A DNA stretch of 14,633 nucleotides from an uncultured Lachnospiraceae bacterium (GCA_902767195.1 CACXGS010000196.1:1-14633); one strand, 5' to 3'; positions 1-7,924 are shown, counted from the first letter of the stretch. The notes: generated from the sequence alone by a model not told the origin. Program-made: numbers and translations.

Positions 1-1318
1 CAAGACTTCCAATGCCAAAGGACAGCCCTGTCTGGTGGGTACCATCAATATTGACGATTCCGAGCTGATCAGTCGTATGCTTTATAAGGAAGGAATCCCT
101 CACAAGGTGCTCAATGCCAAGTTTCATGATATTGAGGCAGAGATTATTTCCCATGCCGGAGAACGTGGAGCCGTGACCATTGCCACCAACATGGCCGGCC
201 GTGGTACCGATATCAAGCTGGAGCCTGGTGTCGCTGAGCTGGGCGGACTGAAGATCATAGGCACGGAGCGCCACGAGAGCCGTCGAATTGACAACCAGCT
301 GCGAGGTCGTTCCGGTCGTCAGGGAGACCCGGGAGAGTCCAAGTTCTTCCTGTCCCTGGAAGATGATCTGATGCGTCTCTTCGGATCCGAGCGTATGATG
401 TCCGTTTACCGGGCTCTGAAGATCCCCGAGGGGGAGGAGATCCACCATAAGACCATTACAAAGCAGATTGAGAAAGCACAGAAAAAGATAGAGAACAACA
501 ACTTCGGCATCCGTCGTAATCTTCTGGATTACGACCAGGTCAACAACGACCAGAGAGAGGTCATTTACGCAGAGCGTCGCCGGGTACTGGATGGAGAGAG
601 TATGCGGGATGTTATCTACAAGATGATCGAGGACGTTGTCCAGGATGACGTGGATATGATCGGCGGCGACACCAACCTTAACGAGTGGAACATGTACGAG
701 CTTAATGAGACCCTCCGCCGTAAGATTCCCTTAAAGCCCATCCGCCTTACCGAGGAGGAAATGCAGCGCAATGATAAGGATGAGGTTATTGCACGTCTCC
801 AGGAAGAAGCCATGGAGATCTACCACAGGAAAGAGAAGGAGCTTGACGAATTCAAGAAGGCCAGGATGAACTTTACCGAGGAAGAACTGGCTCAGCTGGA
901 TGATGAAGAAGGAGCTCTTTTCCAGGATGGTATCCGGGAAGTGGAGCGGGTTATCCTGCTTCGTGTCATTGACAGTAAGTGGATGAACCACATCGACGAT
1001 ATGGACCAGCTCAGACAGAGCATCGGCCTCCAGTCCTATGCCCAGAAGGACCCGGTAGTCCAGTACAAGTTCCTGGGCTATGAGATGTTTGAGGAAATGA
1101 CCAGGAATATCCGCCATGATACGGTGGGATCCCTGATGCATGTCCAGGTGGAGCAGAGGATCGAGAGAGAGCAGGTGGCCAAGGCAACCGGAACAAATAA
1201 AGACGAATCCGTTGCCAAAGGGCCATACCGCAGGAAGCAGGCCAAGATCGGAAGGAATGCTCCCTGTCCCTGCGGCAGTGGGAAGAAGTATAAGAACTGC
1301 TGCGGAAAAGGGGCATGA
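1..1318 (+). CDS. secA: SecA, preprotein translocase ATPase (C-terminal part, 5' truncated by window edge)
   Basis: ATPase motor that drives secretory proteins through the SecYEG channel at the membrane. The reading frame is open from base 2 and enters mid-protein, so the N-terminal half (about 400 residues by comparison with usual SecA lengths, including Walker A/B) lies outside. What is visible starts in nucleotide-binding domain 2: GQPCLVGTINIDDSE, then TNMAGRGTDI, then GTERHESRRIDNQLRGRSGR (helicase motif VI with the arginine finger). The helical scaffold and wing follow, including VILLRVIDSKWMNHIDDMDQLR near 940-1015. The end carries a complete SEC-C zinc motif, C-X-C-X8-C-C, with Cys codons at 1265, 1271, 1298 and 1301, which in this family binds zinc and contacts SecB or ribosomes. 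About 438 residues are present and intact. The only in-frame start-like codon near the edge (GTG at 35) is internal. prfB follows, as in many Bacillota. Confidence 0.97.
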   Translation, partial: KTSNAKGQPCLVGTINIDDSELISRMLYKEGIPHKVLNAKFHDIEAEIISHAGERGAVTIATNMAGRGTDIKLEPGVAELGGLKIIGTERHESRRIDNQLRGRSGRQGDPGESKFFLSLEDDLMRLFGSERMMSVYRALKIPEGEEIHHKTITKQIEKAQKKIENNNFGIRRNLLDYDQVNNDQREVIYAERRRVLDGESMRDVIYKMIEDVVQDDVDMIGGDTNLNEWNMYELNETLRRKIPLKPIRLTEEEMQRNDKDEVIARLQEEAMEIYHRKEKELDEFKKARMNFTEEELAQLDDEEGALFQDGIREVERVILLRVIDSKWMNHIDDMDQLRQSIGLQSYAQKDPVVQYKFLGYEMFEEMTRNIRHDTVGSLMHVQVEQRIEREQVAKATGTNKDESVAKGPYRRKQAKIGRNAPCPCGSGKKYKNCCGKGA

Positions 1319-1326
1319 TATTTTAT

Positions 1327-1354
1327 AAACAACGCTCCGCCGGAGCGTTGTTTT
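1327..1354 (+). terminator. Hairpin with short T tract between secA and prfB (possible intrinsic terminator or attenuator)
   Basis: A perfect inverted repeat: CAACGCTCC (1330-1338), loop GCC, GGAGCGTTG (1342-1350), extended by three A-T pairs to a 12-bp stem, with TTTT at 1351-1354. It begins 9 bp after the secA stop. The form fits a rho-independent terminator, but the T tract beyond the stem is only about four bases (the extending T's overlap it), so termination may be partial. The prfB start is 28 bp downstream, which leaves no space for a promoter after the hairpin. Confidence 0.7.
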
Positions 1355-1366
1355 GCATAAGAGAAG

Positions 1367-1375
1367 AGAGAGGAA
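1367..1375 (+). promoter_or_regulatory. Ribosome-binding site that fixes the GTG start of prfB
   Basis: The purine run AGAGAGGAA lies 7 nt before GTG at 1383. An earlier in-frame TTG at 1353 lies in the hairpin's T tract and has no ribosome-binding site, so the GTG is preferred. Numbering from it also puts the SPF and GGQ motifs at the same residues as in E. coli RF2. Confidence 0.75.
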
Positions 1376-1382
1376 TGAGATC

Positions 1383-2504
1383 GTGGTAGAATTAGATCAG
1401 GCAAAACAGACACTGAACCAGTACAGGCAGCCGGTAAAGGAGCTGGGAGAAGCTCTGGAACTCTCCCGCAAACAGGCCCGGATCAAAGAACTGGAAACAC
1501 AGATGAGAGATGAGAATTTCTGGTCCGACCCCGAGCAGGCCCAGAAGGTCATGAAGGAACTCAAGGAAGTCAAAGATTCTGTGACGGCCTTCCGTGCCAT
1601 TGAGCTCATGATGGATGACCTTGATACGATGATCGAACTGGGAAATGAGGAGAATGACGCCTCTGTTATTCCGGAGATCGATGAGATGATGGCAGAGTTT
1701 ATCACCATGTATGACGACATGAAGATCCAGACTCTCTTCTCCGGAGAATATGACAACAATAATGCCATTGTAACCCTGCATGCCGGCGCCGGCGGGACGG
1801 AATCCTGCGACTGGGCCGGAATGCTCTACCGCATGTATTCCAAGTGGGCGGACAGTCACGGTTTCTCTACAGAAGTCCTGGATTATCTGGACGGGGATGA
1901 AGCCGGCATCAAGTCCATCACATTTCAGGTGAACGGGGAGCATGCCTTCGGCCTGCTGAAATCGGAGCGGGGAGTTCACCGGCTTGTCAGGATTTCTCCC
2001 TTTAACGCGGCGGGGAAGCGTCAGACTTCCTTTGCCTCCTGTGATGTCATGCCCGATATTGAGGAGGATGTATCCGTGGAGATCGCCGATGAGGATATCC
2101 GGATTGATACTTACCGGTCCAGTGGTGCAGGCGGACAGCATGTCAACAAGACAGATTCTGCGATTCGTATCACTCACCTCCCCACAGGACTGGTGGTCCA
2201 GTGCCAGAATGAGCGGTCCCAGCATAAGAACAGGGATAAGGCCATGCAGATCCTGAAAGCCAGGCTTTACCTTTTAAAGCAGCAGGAGAACCGGGAGAAA
2301 ATGTCAGATATCCGGGGAGAGGTAACCGATAACGCATGGGGCAACCAGATCCGCTCTTATGTCCTCCAGCCATACACCATGGTGAAGGATCACAGGACAG
2401 GCGAGGAGATCGGTAATGCCCAGAGCGTTCTGGACGGCAATCTGGATCCCTTTATGAATGCTTACCTCAAATGGCAGGCAGCCCCGGCCCCGGATGGAGA
2501 ATAG
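1383..2504 (+). CDS. prfB: Peptide chain release factor 2
   Basis: Class I release factor that recognises UAA and UGA in the ribosomal A site and triggers peptidyl-tRNA hydrolysis. From the GTG start the protein is 373 residues. It carries the RF2-specific codon-recognition tripeptide SPF at residues 205-207 and the catalytic GGQ at 250-252 within SSGAGGQHVNKTDS; both match E. coli RF2 numbering. Residue 246 is Ser. The N-terminal helical domain (about 1-110) starts VVELDQAKQTL. Most RF2 genes with autoregulation contain an in-frame UGA near codon 25 (CUU UGA C) that needs +1 frameshifting. Here the corresponding place (about 1452-1466, codons GCT CTG GAA CTC TCC) has no stop and the frame is continuous, so that feedback loop is absent. 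tex starts 5 bp after the stop, so the two are probably co-transcribed and translationally linked. Confidence 0.97.
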   Translation: MVELDQAKQTLNQYRQPVKELGEALELSRKQARIKELETQMRDENFWSDPEQAQKVMKELKEVKDSVTAFRAIELMMDDLDTMIELGNEENDASVIPEIDEMMAEFITMYDDMKIQTLFSGEYDNNNAIVTLHAGAGGTESCDWAGMLYRMYSKWADSHGFSTEVLDYLDGDEAGIKSITFQVNGEHAFGLLKSERGVHRLVRISPFNAAGKRQTSFASCDVMPDIEEDVSVEIADEDIRIDTYRSSGAGGQHVNKTDSAIRITHLPTGLVVQCQNERSQHKNRDKAMQILKARLYLLKQQENREKMSDIRGEVTDNAWGNQIRSYVLQPYTMVKDHRTGEEIGNAQSVLDGNLDPFMNAYLKWQAAPAPDGE

Positions 2505-2509
2505 AATAT

Positions 2510-4657
2510 ATGAATATACTGGAACAATTATCAAAAGAACTGAATATAAGGCAGGAACAGGCTGAGGCAGCCGTCCGCCTGATCGATGAGGGGAATACCA
2601 TTCCCTTTATTGCCAGATACCGGAAGGAAGTCACAGGAGCACTGGATGATGAGGTGCTCCGTACGCTCAATGACCGGCTGACCTACCTCCGCAATCTGGA
2701 GGAGAAGAAGGAGCAGGTAATCCGTGCCATCACCGAACAGGAGAAGATGACACCGGAACTGCTGGAAAAGATTCAGGAGGCGGAGACGATGGTGGCAGTG
2801 GACGACCTGTATCGTCCTTTCCGTCCCAAACGGAGAACAAGAGCCATTGTAGCCAGAGAAAAAGGACTCCAGCCCCTGGCGGATCTGATTTATGCCCAGG
2901 AGACAGAGCAGCCTCTGGAGGAAACAGCGGCCTCTTTTGTTGATGAAGAGAAAGGCGTGGCATCCCTGGAGGAAGCCCTGGCAGGCGCCCGGGATATCAT
3001 TGCGGAGATGATTGCCGATATGGCGGAATACCGCAACAGCATCCGGAATGTCACCATGAAATACGGAACAATCGTCACCAAAGCCAAAGATGAGAAGGAA
3101 AAGTCCGTCTACGAGATGTACTATGATTTTCGGGAAAAGGTGGCGGATATTACCGGCTACAGGGTGCTGGCCATCAACCGGGGAGAGAAGGAGAAGTTCC
3201 TTACCGTCAAGGTGGAAGCCCCGGATGTCCAGATTATCAGAGCACTGAATCATTCTTTGATCAGCAAAGATAACCCTTACACGGAAGGAGCGATGAAGGA
3301 GGCCATCGCCGACAGTTATACCAGACTGATTGCCCCTGCCATCGAGCGGGACATCCGAAGCGAACTGACGGACCAGGCCCAGGAAGGAGCCATCTCTGTC
3401 TTCGGCAAGAATTTAAAGCAGCTTCTCATGGCGCCTCCTATAGCGGGACGTACGGTCCTGGGATGGGACCCTGCTTTCCGGACCGGCTGTAAGCTGGCAG
3501 TAGTAGACCCCACCGGCAAGGTGCTGGATACTGTGGTTGTCTATCCTACAGCACCCCAGTTCAAGGTGAAGGAAGCCAAGAGAACGGTTCATCAGCTGAT
3601 CCGCAAGTACGGCATTTCCCTGATCAGTGTGGGAAACGGAACAGCATCCAGGGAATCCGAGCAGGTGATCACAGAGCTGATCAAAGAAATTCCCGAGAAG
3701 GTATCCTATGTCATTGTCAGCGAAGCGGGAGCCTCTGTCTATTCCGCCAGCAAGCTGGCTACCGAGGAGTTCCCGGAATTTGATGTGGGACAGAGGAGTG
3801 CGGCCTCCATCGCCAGAAGACTGCAGGATCCCCTGTCAGAGCTGGTGAAGATCGATCCCAAAGCCATCGGTGTGGGACAATACCAGCACGATATGAACCA
3901 GAAGCGTCTGGAAGAAGCACTGGGCGGTGTTGTGGAAGACTGCGTCAACAGCGTGGGCGTGGATCTGAATACCGCTTCCGTTCCTCTTTTATCCTATATA
4001 TCCGGTGTAAGTAAGGCGGTGGCAAAAAACATCGTGACCTACCGGGAAGAAAACGGGAGATTTCATACCAGAAAGGAACTGCTGAAAGTTCCCAAGCTCG
4101 GCCCCAAAGCCTTTGAGCAGTGCGCCGGATTTTTAAGGATTCCCCAGGGAGACGAACCCCTGGACAACACCAGTGTTCACCCGGAATCCTACAAGGCAGC
4201 TGTCAACCTGCTCACGGAGCTGGGATACACGAAAGACAGCATTGGGAAGGGAGGGTTATCTTCCCTGTCCAAGGCAGACAAGCTTCGCGATCCTGCCGCC
4301 ATGGCAGAGAAGCTGGGGATTGGAGAGCTGACTCTCCAGGATATCGTCCGGGAGCTTGAGAAGCCCGGAAGAGATCCCAGAAAAGATATGCCGGCGCCCA
4401 TTCTCCGTACTGATGTACTGGAGATGAAAGACCTGAAGGAAGGGATGGTCCTGAAGGGGACCGTGAGAAATGTCATTGACTTCGGAGCCTTTGTAGATAT
4501 CGGCGTTCACCAGGACGGCCTGGTCCACATTTCAGAGATGACCAACCGATTTATCAGGCACCCCCTGGAAGTTGTCAGTGTCGGAGACGTTGTGGATGTG
4601 AAAATAAAAAGCGTGGATCTTCAGAGAAAGAGGATCCAGCTGACCATGAAGCTGTAA
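2510..4657 (+). CDS. tex: Tex family transcription accessory / S1 RNA-binding protein
   Basis: Cytoplasmic nucleic-acid-binding protein of the Tex (E. coli YhgF, B. subtilis YdcI) family, associated with RNA polymerase and RNA metabolism; its exact role is still not settled. The ATG at 2510 is chosen because the protein then begins MNILEQLSKEL as in the family and GGAG lies 10 nt upstream; the in-frame ATG at 2471 would overlap prfB. The product is 715 residues, usual for Bacillota. Domains in order: helical Tex N-terminal region (about 1-310, with ARYRKEVTG at 35-43 and GARDIIAE at 159-166); YqgF/RNase H-like fold starting GWDPAFRTGCK (318-328); helix-hairpin-helix repeats (about 486-545, NTASVPLLSYISGV and LLKVPKLGPKAFEQCAGFLR); and a C-terminal S1 domain (about 643-713, GTVRNVIDFGAFVDIGVHQD). 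No truncation is seen. Confidence 0.96.
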   Translation: MNILEQLSKELNIRQEQAEAAVRLIDEGNTIPFIARYRKEVTGALDDEVLRTLNDRLTYLRNLEEKKEQVIRAITEQEKMTPELLEKIQEAETMVAVDDLYRPFRPKRRTRAIVAREKGLQPLADLIYAQETEQPLEETAASFVDEEKGVASLEEALAGARDIIAEMIADMAEYRNSIRNVTMKYGTIVTKAKDEKEKSVYEMYYDFREKVADITGYRVLAINRGEKEKFLTVKVEAPDVQIIRALNHSLISKDNPYTEGAMKEAIADSYTRLIAPAIERDIRSELTDQAQEGAISVFGKNLKQLLMAPPIAGRTVLGWDPAFRTGCKLAVVDPTGKVLDTVVVYPTAPQFKVKEAKRTVHQLIRKYGISLISVGNGTASRESEQVITELIKEIPEKVSYVIVSEAGASVYSASKLATEEFPEFDVGQRSAASIARRLQDPLSELVKIDPKAIGVGQYQHDMNQKRLEEALGGVVEDCVNSVGVDLNTASVPLLSYISGVSKAVAKNIVTYREENGRFHTRKELLKVPKLGPKAFEQCAGFLRIPQGDEPLDNTSVHPESYKAAVNLLTELGYTKDSIGKGGLSSLSKADKLRDPAAMAEKLGIGELTLQDIVRELEKPGRDPRKDMPAPILRTDVLEMKDLKEGMVLKGTVRNVIDFGAFVDIGVHQDGLVHISEMTNRFIRHPLEVVSVGDVVDVKIKSVDLQRKRIQLTMKL

Positions 4658-4678
4658 TCACAGCGGAAAGGACGTGCT

Positions 4679-5374
4679 ATGAGTCGTATTGAAGATATCA
4701 GTAAAATGAACCTGGCAGAGATCGACAGTCCCTACGGAGATTCCACTCCTGTGGAGACAGAGAGTCCTGCAGAGACAGAGAACTCCGGGGCGGAAAACCT
4801 CCCCGCCGACCAGGAATCTGCAGCGGCAGAATCCGTCAGGCCTGAAGGAGAAGCTGCCGGAAAGCCGGCAGATCAGGCGGAGAAGATGGCAGAGCCCTCA
4901 GGGACCCACTATTATATAGATGCCCATATCGGTAAAGAAGAACTGGGCGCCTTTGTGAGAAGCCACCTGATCAAATCTCCCATCATGGTGATGCTGGGCC
5001 TGATCGGTACCGGTATGGTAGTATATTCTCTGGTTTTCAACAGAAGCAATCTCATGGTTTCCCTCATTTATTTTGCAGTGGCGGTAATCGGCTTCCCCAT
5101 CTATCAGTATAACAAGGTTATGAAGATCAATCTTTCCAATCCTATTTACAAGGATGTTCTTCACTACATGATGGATGAGTGGGGGTTCCATCTGGAAGCC
5201 GGCGGACAGGCTATGGATGTAGAGTGGAAACATTTTATCCGCAGGAAAAAATATGGTAATTGTTATGTACTGTACACGGGAAAGGCCAATGCTTTTCTTC
5301 TTCCCATCAAAGATATGGGAAACCGTGAGGAAGAGATTATCAGCTTTATTGACAGCCACATGGGGGGAGTATGA
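4679..5374 (+). CDS. Two-helix membrane protein with YcxB-like C-terminal region, function unknown
   Basis: A 231-residue protein of unknown role. ATG at 4679 is preceded by AAAGGA (4667-4672) with a 6-nt spacer. Residues 1-75 are acidic, rich in Glu, Ala and Pro and probably disordered (many PVETESPAETEN-like stretches). Two hydrophobic segments follow, about 101-120 (PIMVMLGLIGTGMVVYSLVF) and 124-143 (NLMVSLIYFAVAVIGFPIYQ), separated by a short polar turn, so both termini should lie on the same side. The C-terminal part (about 150-225) runs from YKDVLHYMMDEWGF through VEWKHFIRRKKYGNCYVLYT to NAFLLPIKDM. This resembles the YcxB-like domain (beta-rich, with a conserved W at the domain core and an F/IP near the end). 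No signal peptide or catalytic motif is seen. Its stop overlaps the tsaE start (ATGA), so it is translated with the tRNA-modification block; a functional link is only inferred. YcxB assignment is from pattern memory. Confidence 0.85.
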   Translation: MSRIEDISKMNLAEIDSPYGDSTPVETESPAETENSGAENLPADQESAAAESVRPEGEAAGKPADQAEKMAEPSGTHYYIDAHIGKEELGAFVRSHLIKSPIMVMLGLIGTGMVVYSLVFNRSNLMVSLIYFAVAVIGFPIYQYNKVMKINLSNPIYKDVLHYMMDEWGFHLEAGGQAMDVEWKHFIRRKKYGNCYVLYTGKANAFLLPIKDMGNREEEIISFIDSHMGGV

Positions 5375-5811
5375 TCATAGAGAGTTACAGCCCGCAGGAT
5401 ACCTTTGACCTGGGTGTGCGCTGTGGAGAGAAAGCGGAAGGCGGACAGGTGATCTGCCTTTACGGCGACCTGGGGACCGGCAAAACGGTTTTTACCCAGG
5501 GCCTTGCCCGGGGGCTTGGAATCGCCGGTCCGGTCAACAGTCCCACTTTTACCATTCTCCAGATTTATGAGGAGGGAAGGATCCCCCTCTACCACTTTGA
5601 TGTATACCGGATTGCCGATCCGGAGGAGATGGAGGAAATCGGATGGGACGACTATATAGAAGGTGAAGGTGTATGTCTCGTCGAGTGGGCCGGGATCATT
5701 GAGGAACTTCTGCCGGAGAAGAGGCGGGATATCCGAATTGAGAAGGATCCCATGAAAGGCTTTGATTACCGGCGGATCACCATCACAGACAAAATGGAGG
5801 ACGAAGCATGA
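5371..5811 (+). CDS. tsaE: tRNA threonylcarbamoyladenosine biosynthesis ATPase TsaE
   Basis: P-loop ATPase of the bacterial t6A machinery. It binds the TsaB-TsaD complex and its ATP hydrolysis resets that complex between rounds of t6A37 formation on ANN-decoding tRNAs. The product is 146 residues, close to the usual size. The Walker A motif GDLGTGKT is at residues 32-39. Other family signatures are NSPTFTILQIY (56-66), HFDVYRI (75-81) and the acidic EEMEEIGWDDY (86-95), followed by LVEWAGIIEELLP (103-115). The ATG overlaps the previous stop (ATGA, 5371-5374), with GGGGGGAG just upstream as ribosome-binding site. The tsaB start overlaps its own stop in the same way, so membrane protein, tsaE and tsaB are translationally coupled. 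Confidence 0.97.
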   Translation: MIIESYSPQDTFDLGVRCGEKAEGGQVICLYGDLGTGKTVFTQGLARGLGIAGPVNSPTFTILQIYEEGRIPLYHFDVYRIADPEEMEEIGWDDYIEGEGVCLVEWAGIIEELLPEKRRDIRIEKDPMKGFDYRRITITDKMEDEA

Positions 5812-6521
5812 AGATTCTGGCGATAGACAGTTCCGGTCTGGTGGCAACGGTTGCCCTTCTGGACGGGGAGAATATGATCGCTGAATATACCGTGAATTAC
5901 AGGAAGACCCATTCCCAGACTCTTCTCCCCATGGTGGATGAGATTGTCAGTATGACGGAAACGGATCTCTCTGAGATTGACGGCATCGCTGTGGCGGCAG
6001 GGCCGGGTTCTTTTACGGGACTTCGGATCGGATCCGCAACGGCCAAGGGGCTGGGACTTGCTCTGAATAAGCCCCTGATCCCTGTGCCTACCCTGGAGGG
6101 GCTGGCATGCAATTATTATGGTTATCAGGGGCTGATCTGTCCCATGATGGATGCCCGCCGCCAGCAGGTGTATACGGGAATATACCGATTTGATCAGGGA
6201 GAGATGACTGTCGTAAAAGAGCAGACAGCCTGTCCCGTCCTTGAGATCATCGAGGAGATCAATACCCTGGGAGAACCGGTGGTATACCTGGGAGACGGTG
6301 TCCCCGTTTACCGGGACAGGATTGAGGAGGGAACCGAAGTTCCCTATACGATCGCACCTGCCCATATGAACCGGCAGAGAGCCGGGGCTGTGGGACGAAG
6401 AGCCATGGATTATCTGAGTCGGGGAATGACCGAATCCGCCGCAGACCATGCGCCCATTTACATCCGGAAGTCCCAGGCCGAAAGAGAATTGAACGCGAGA
6501 GGGGAAAGTCTTGAGGATTAG
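5808..6521 (+). CDS. tsaB: tRNA threonylcarbamoyladenosine biosynthesis protein TsaB
   Basis: Non-catalytic ASKHA-fold partner of TsaD; the TsaB-TsaD heterodimer, with TsaE, transfers the threonylcarbamoyl group to A37. The product is 237 residues. It begins MKILAIDSSG (fold strand 1 and phosphate loop), has HSQTL at 35-39, the hallmark GPGSFTGLRIG at 65-75, DARRQQVYTG at 115-124 and a C-terminal YIRKSQAERE at 218-227. The metal-binding HxxxH of TsaD is absent, as expected for TsaB. The start overlaps the tsaE stop by ATGA. The 3' end overlaps the rimI start by 11 bp. TsaB length and motif spacing are ordinary. Confidence 0.97.
   Translation: MKILAIDSSGLVATVALLDGENMIAEYTVNYRKTHSQTLLPMVDEIVSMTETDLSEIDGIAVAAGPGSFTGLRIGSATAKGLGLALNKPLIPVPTLEGLACNYYGYQGLICPMMDARRQQVYTGIYRFDQGEMTVVKEQTACPVLEIIEEINTLGEPVVYLGDGVPVYRDRIEEGTEVPYTIAPAHMNRQRAGAVGRRAMDYLSRGMTESAADHAPIYIRKSQAERELNARGESLED
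6499..6505 (+). promoter_or_regulatory. Ribosome-binding site supporting the TTG start of rimI inside tsaB
   Basis: GAGGGGA lies 5 nt upstream of TTG at 6511, inside the end of tsaB. There is no in-frame ATG nearby and the GNAT fold needs the first strand (LRIREAEGND), so the TTG start within tsaB is the best choice. Confidence 0.7.
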
Positions 6522-7017
6522 AGAAGCGGAAGGAAATGACACAGATGCCCTGGTCTTCCTGGAGCAGACCTGTTTTGCCGATGCATTTTCAAGGGATACC
6601 ATCCTGGAGATGCTGGGGGAGAGGGATTACGTCCTGCTTACAGTCTGTGAGGACACCGGCCGGGATGGCAGAGTAATTCCGGTCGGATATGCCGGCTACA
6701 GGAAAGTTCTGGATGAGGGAGATGTAATGCATGTCTGTGTTTTGCCGGAATACCGCAGGCAGGGCCTTGCCCTGAGACTGATGAAGGCCCTGGTTCTGAG
6801 AGCAGTAGAAGAAGGGACCGCCAGGATCTTTCTGGAGGTCCGGGCTTCGAATACGGCTGCCATCGGTCTCTATAAAAAGATCGGATTCCGGGAGACCGGT
6901 ATCCGGAAAGATTATTACAGACATCCCCGAGAGGATGCTCTGATTATGGAGCTTAACACAGCGGCTGCTGCAGCCGCTGAGGTCACAGAGCAGGAGAAAG
7001 AGGAAAGAGATGCTTGA
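6511..7017 (+). CDS. rimI: GNAT acetyltransferase, probable ribosomal protein S18 alanine N-acetyltransferase RimI
   Basis: Acetyl-CoA-dependent N-terminal acetyltransferase, expected to act on ribosomal protein S18. The product is 168 residues from a TTG start that overlaps tsaB. The acetyl-CoA-binding motif A is seen as VCVLPEYRRQGLALRLM (75-91; the R-R-Q-G-L-A core is at 82-87). It is followed by LEVRASNTAAIGLYKKIGF (108-126), which holds the Glu (109) and Tyr (121) positions used in RimI catalysis, and DYYRHPREDALIMEL (134-148), characteristic of RimI as against other GNATs. Residues 149-168 form an extra tail: six alanines (151-156), then a Glu/Lys-rich end. The alanine run is encoded by a perfect inverted repeat. 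Placement between tsaB and tsaD is common in bacteria. The specific substrate is inferred from family and context. Confidence 0.92.
   Translation: MRIREAEGNDTDALVFLEQTCFADAFSRDTILEMLGERDYVLLTVCEDTGRDGRVIPVGYAGYRKVLDEGDVMHVCVLPEYRRQGLALRLMKALVLRAVEEGTARIFLEVRASNTAAIGLYKKIGFRETGIRKDYYRHPREDALIMELNTAAAAAAEVTEQEKEERDA
6959..6979. repeat. Perfect 21-nt inverted repeat inside the rimI 3' end
   Basis: CAGCGGCTG, centre CTG, CAGCCGCTG: 9 bp of stem around a 3-nt loop (10 pairable positions around one T). It encodes the six alanines of the RimI tail and ends 30 bp before the rnz start. No T tract follows, so it does not look like an intrinsic terminator. In RNA it would be a stable GC-rich hairpin. 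Confidence 0.8.
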
Positions 7018-7924
7018 ATTATGCCTTTTAGGGTGCGGAGGGATGATGCCTCTGCCCCACCGCAGATTAACATCATTAATGGCCAGGTACAACGGAAGCA
7101 GTATACTGATTGACTGCGGTGAAGGCACACAGATTGCCATCAAGGAAAAAGGCTGGAGCTTTAAACCCATTGACATTATCTGCTTTACCCATTATCATGC
7201 AGACCATATCAGCGGTCTGCCCGGACTGCTCCTGACCCTGGGAAATGCTCAGAGAACGGAGCCTCTCCTGATGACGGGACCGAAAGGCTTATCCAGGGTG
7301 GTGAATTCTCTCCGGGTTATCGCCCCTGACCTGCCTTTCCCCATAGAATTCCACGAGCTGTCCGGCCCGGAGGAGACACTTTCGGCGGCCGGATGCCGTA
7401 TCACGGCTTTTCGGGTGAACCATAATGTACCCTGTTACGGCTACACCATCGAGATTGACCGGGCCGGACGCTTTGACGTGGACCGGGCCAGGGAAAATCA
7501 GGTGGACATGAAGTACTGGAGCCGTCTGCAGAAGGGGGAAACCATAGTGCTTCCCGACCGGACCCTGACCGGCGACCTGGTTCTGGGCCCGCCCAGAAAG
7601 GGAATCAAATGCACTTATACCACAGATACCCGTCCTACAGAATCCATTGTGCGGCACGCGGAGGGCGCGGATCTCTTTATCTGTGAGGGGATGTACGGAG
7701 AGCCGGACAAACAGCAGAAAGCAGTAGAATATAAACATATGACATTTTATGAGGCAGCTCAGCTTGCCGGGAAAGCCCGTGTCCGCGAGTTGTGGCTGAC
7801 TCATTACAGTCCTTCTCTGGTAAGACCGGAAGTCTACCGGAAAGAAGTCGAAAAGATTTTCCCCCATGTGGTTATGGGAAAAGACGGGCTGAGCACCACG
7901 CTGGTGTTCGAAGACAAGGAATAA
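7010..7924 (+). CDS. rnz: Ribonuclease Z (tRNase Z), short form
   Basis: Metallo-beta-lactamase-fold endonuclease that cuts tRNA precursors just 3' of the discriminator base, usually for transcripts lacking an encoded CCA. The product is 304 residues, normal for the short form. Zinc ligands are visible: H61, H63, D65 and H66 in [15 protein letters not shown] (the usual form is THLHGDH), H138 in [13 protein letters not shown]206 in TYTTDTRP and H265 in [11 protein letters not shown]. The HMT motif is at 243-245. GPPRKG at 193-198 belongs to the arm region that binds the tRNA elbow, so this is RNase Z and not a generic MBL hydrolase. The ATG at 7010 overlaps rimI by 8 bp, with AGGAAAG at 7001-7007 upstream. 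Its placement in the t6A cluster is consistent with a tRNA-maturation operon. Confidence 0.93.
   Translation: MLELCLLGCGGMMPLPHRRLTSLMARYNGSSILIDCGEGTQIAIKEKGWSFKPIDIICFTHYHADHISGLPGLLLTLGNAQRTEPLLMTGPKGLSRVVNSLRVIAPDLPFPIEFHELSGPEETLSAAGCRITAFRVNHNVPCYGYTIEIDRAGRFDVDRARENQVDMKYWSRLQKGETIVLPDRTLTGDLVLGPPRKGIKCTYTTDTRPTESIVRHAEGADLFICEGMYGEPDKQQKAVEYKHMTFYEAAQLAGKARVRELWLTHYSPSLVRPEVYRKEVEKIFPHVVMGKDGLSTTLVFEDKE

Noticed and set aside
731..1141. Minus-strand open frames opposite secA, prfB, tex, clpX-like and ilvB (up to 417 codons at 11296-12549)
   Set aside because: They lie wholly opposite strongly conserved genes, show no recognisable domains and have His/Gln/Leu-rich shadow composition.
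1324..1329. TATAAA as a -10 box for prfB just after secA
   Set aside because: No -35-like hexamer 16-18 bp upstream and no TG extension; a start about 7 bp later would lie in the hairpin. Base composition is enough to explain it.
2471..2509. Upstream ATG (2471) as the start of tex
   Set aside because: It would overlap the prfB 3' end by 34 bp and add 13 residues not typical of Tex; the ATG at 2510 has a ribosome-binding site and gives the family N-terminus.
4651..4664. Small hairpin GCTGT-AATC-ACAGC over the tex stop codon
   Set aside because: Only 5 bp and no T tract; likely chance.
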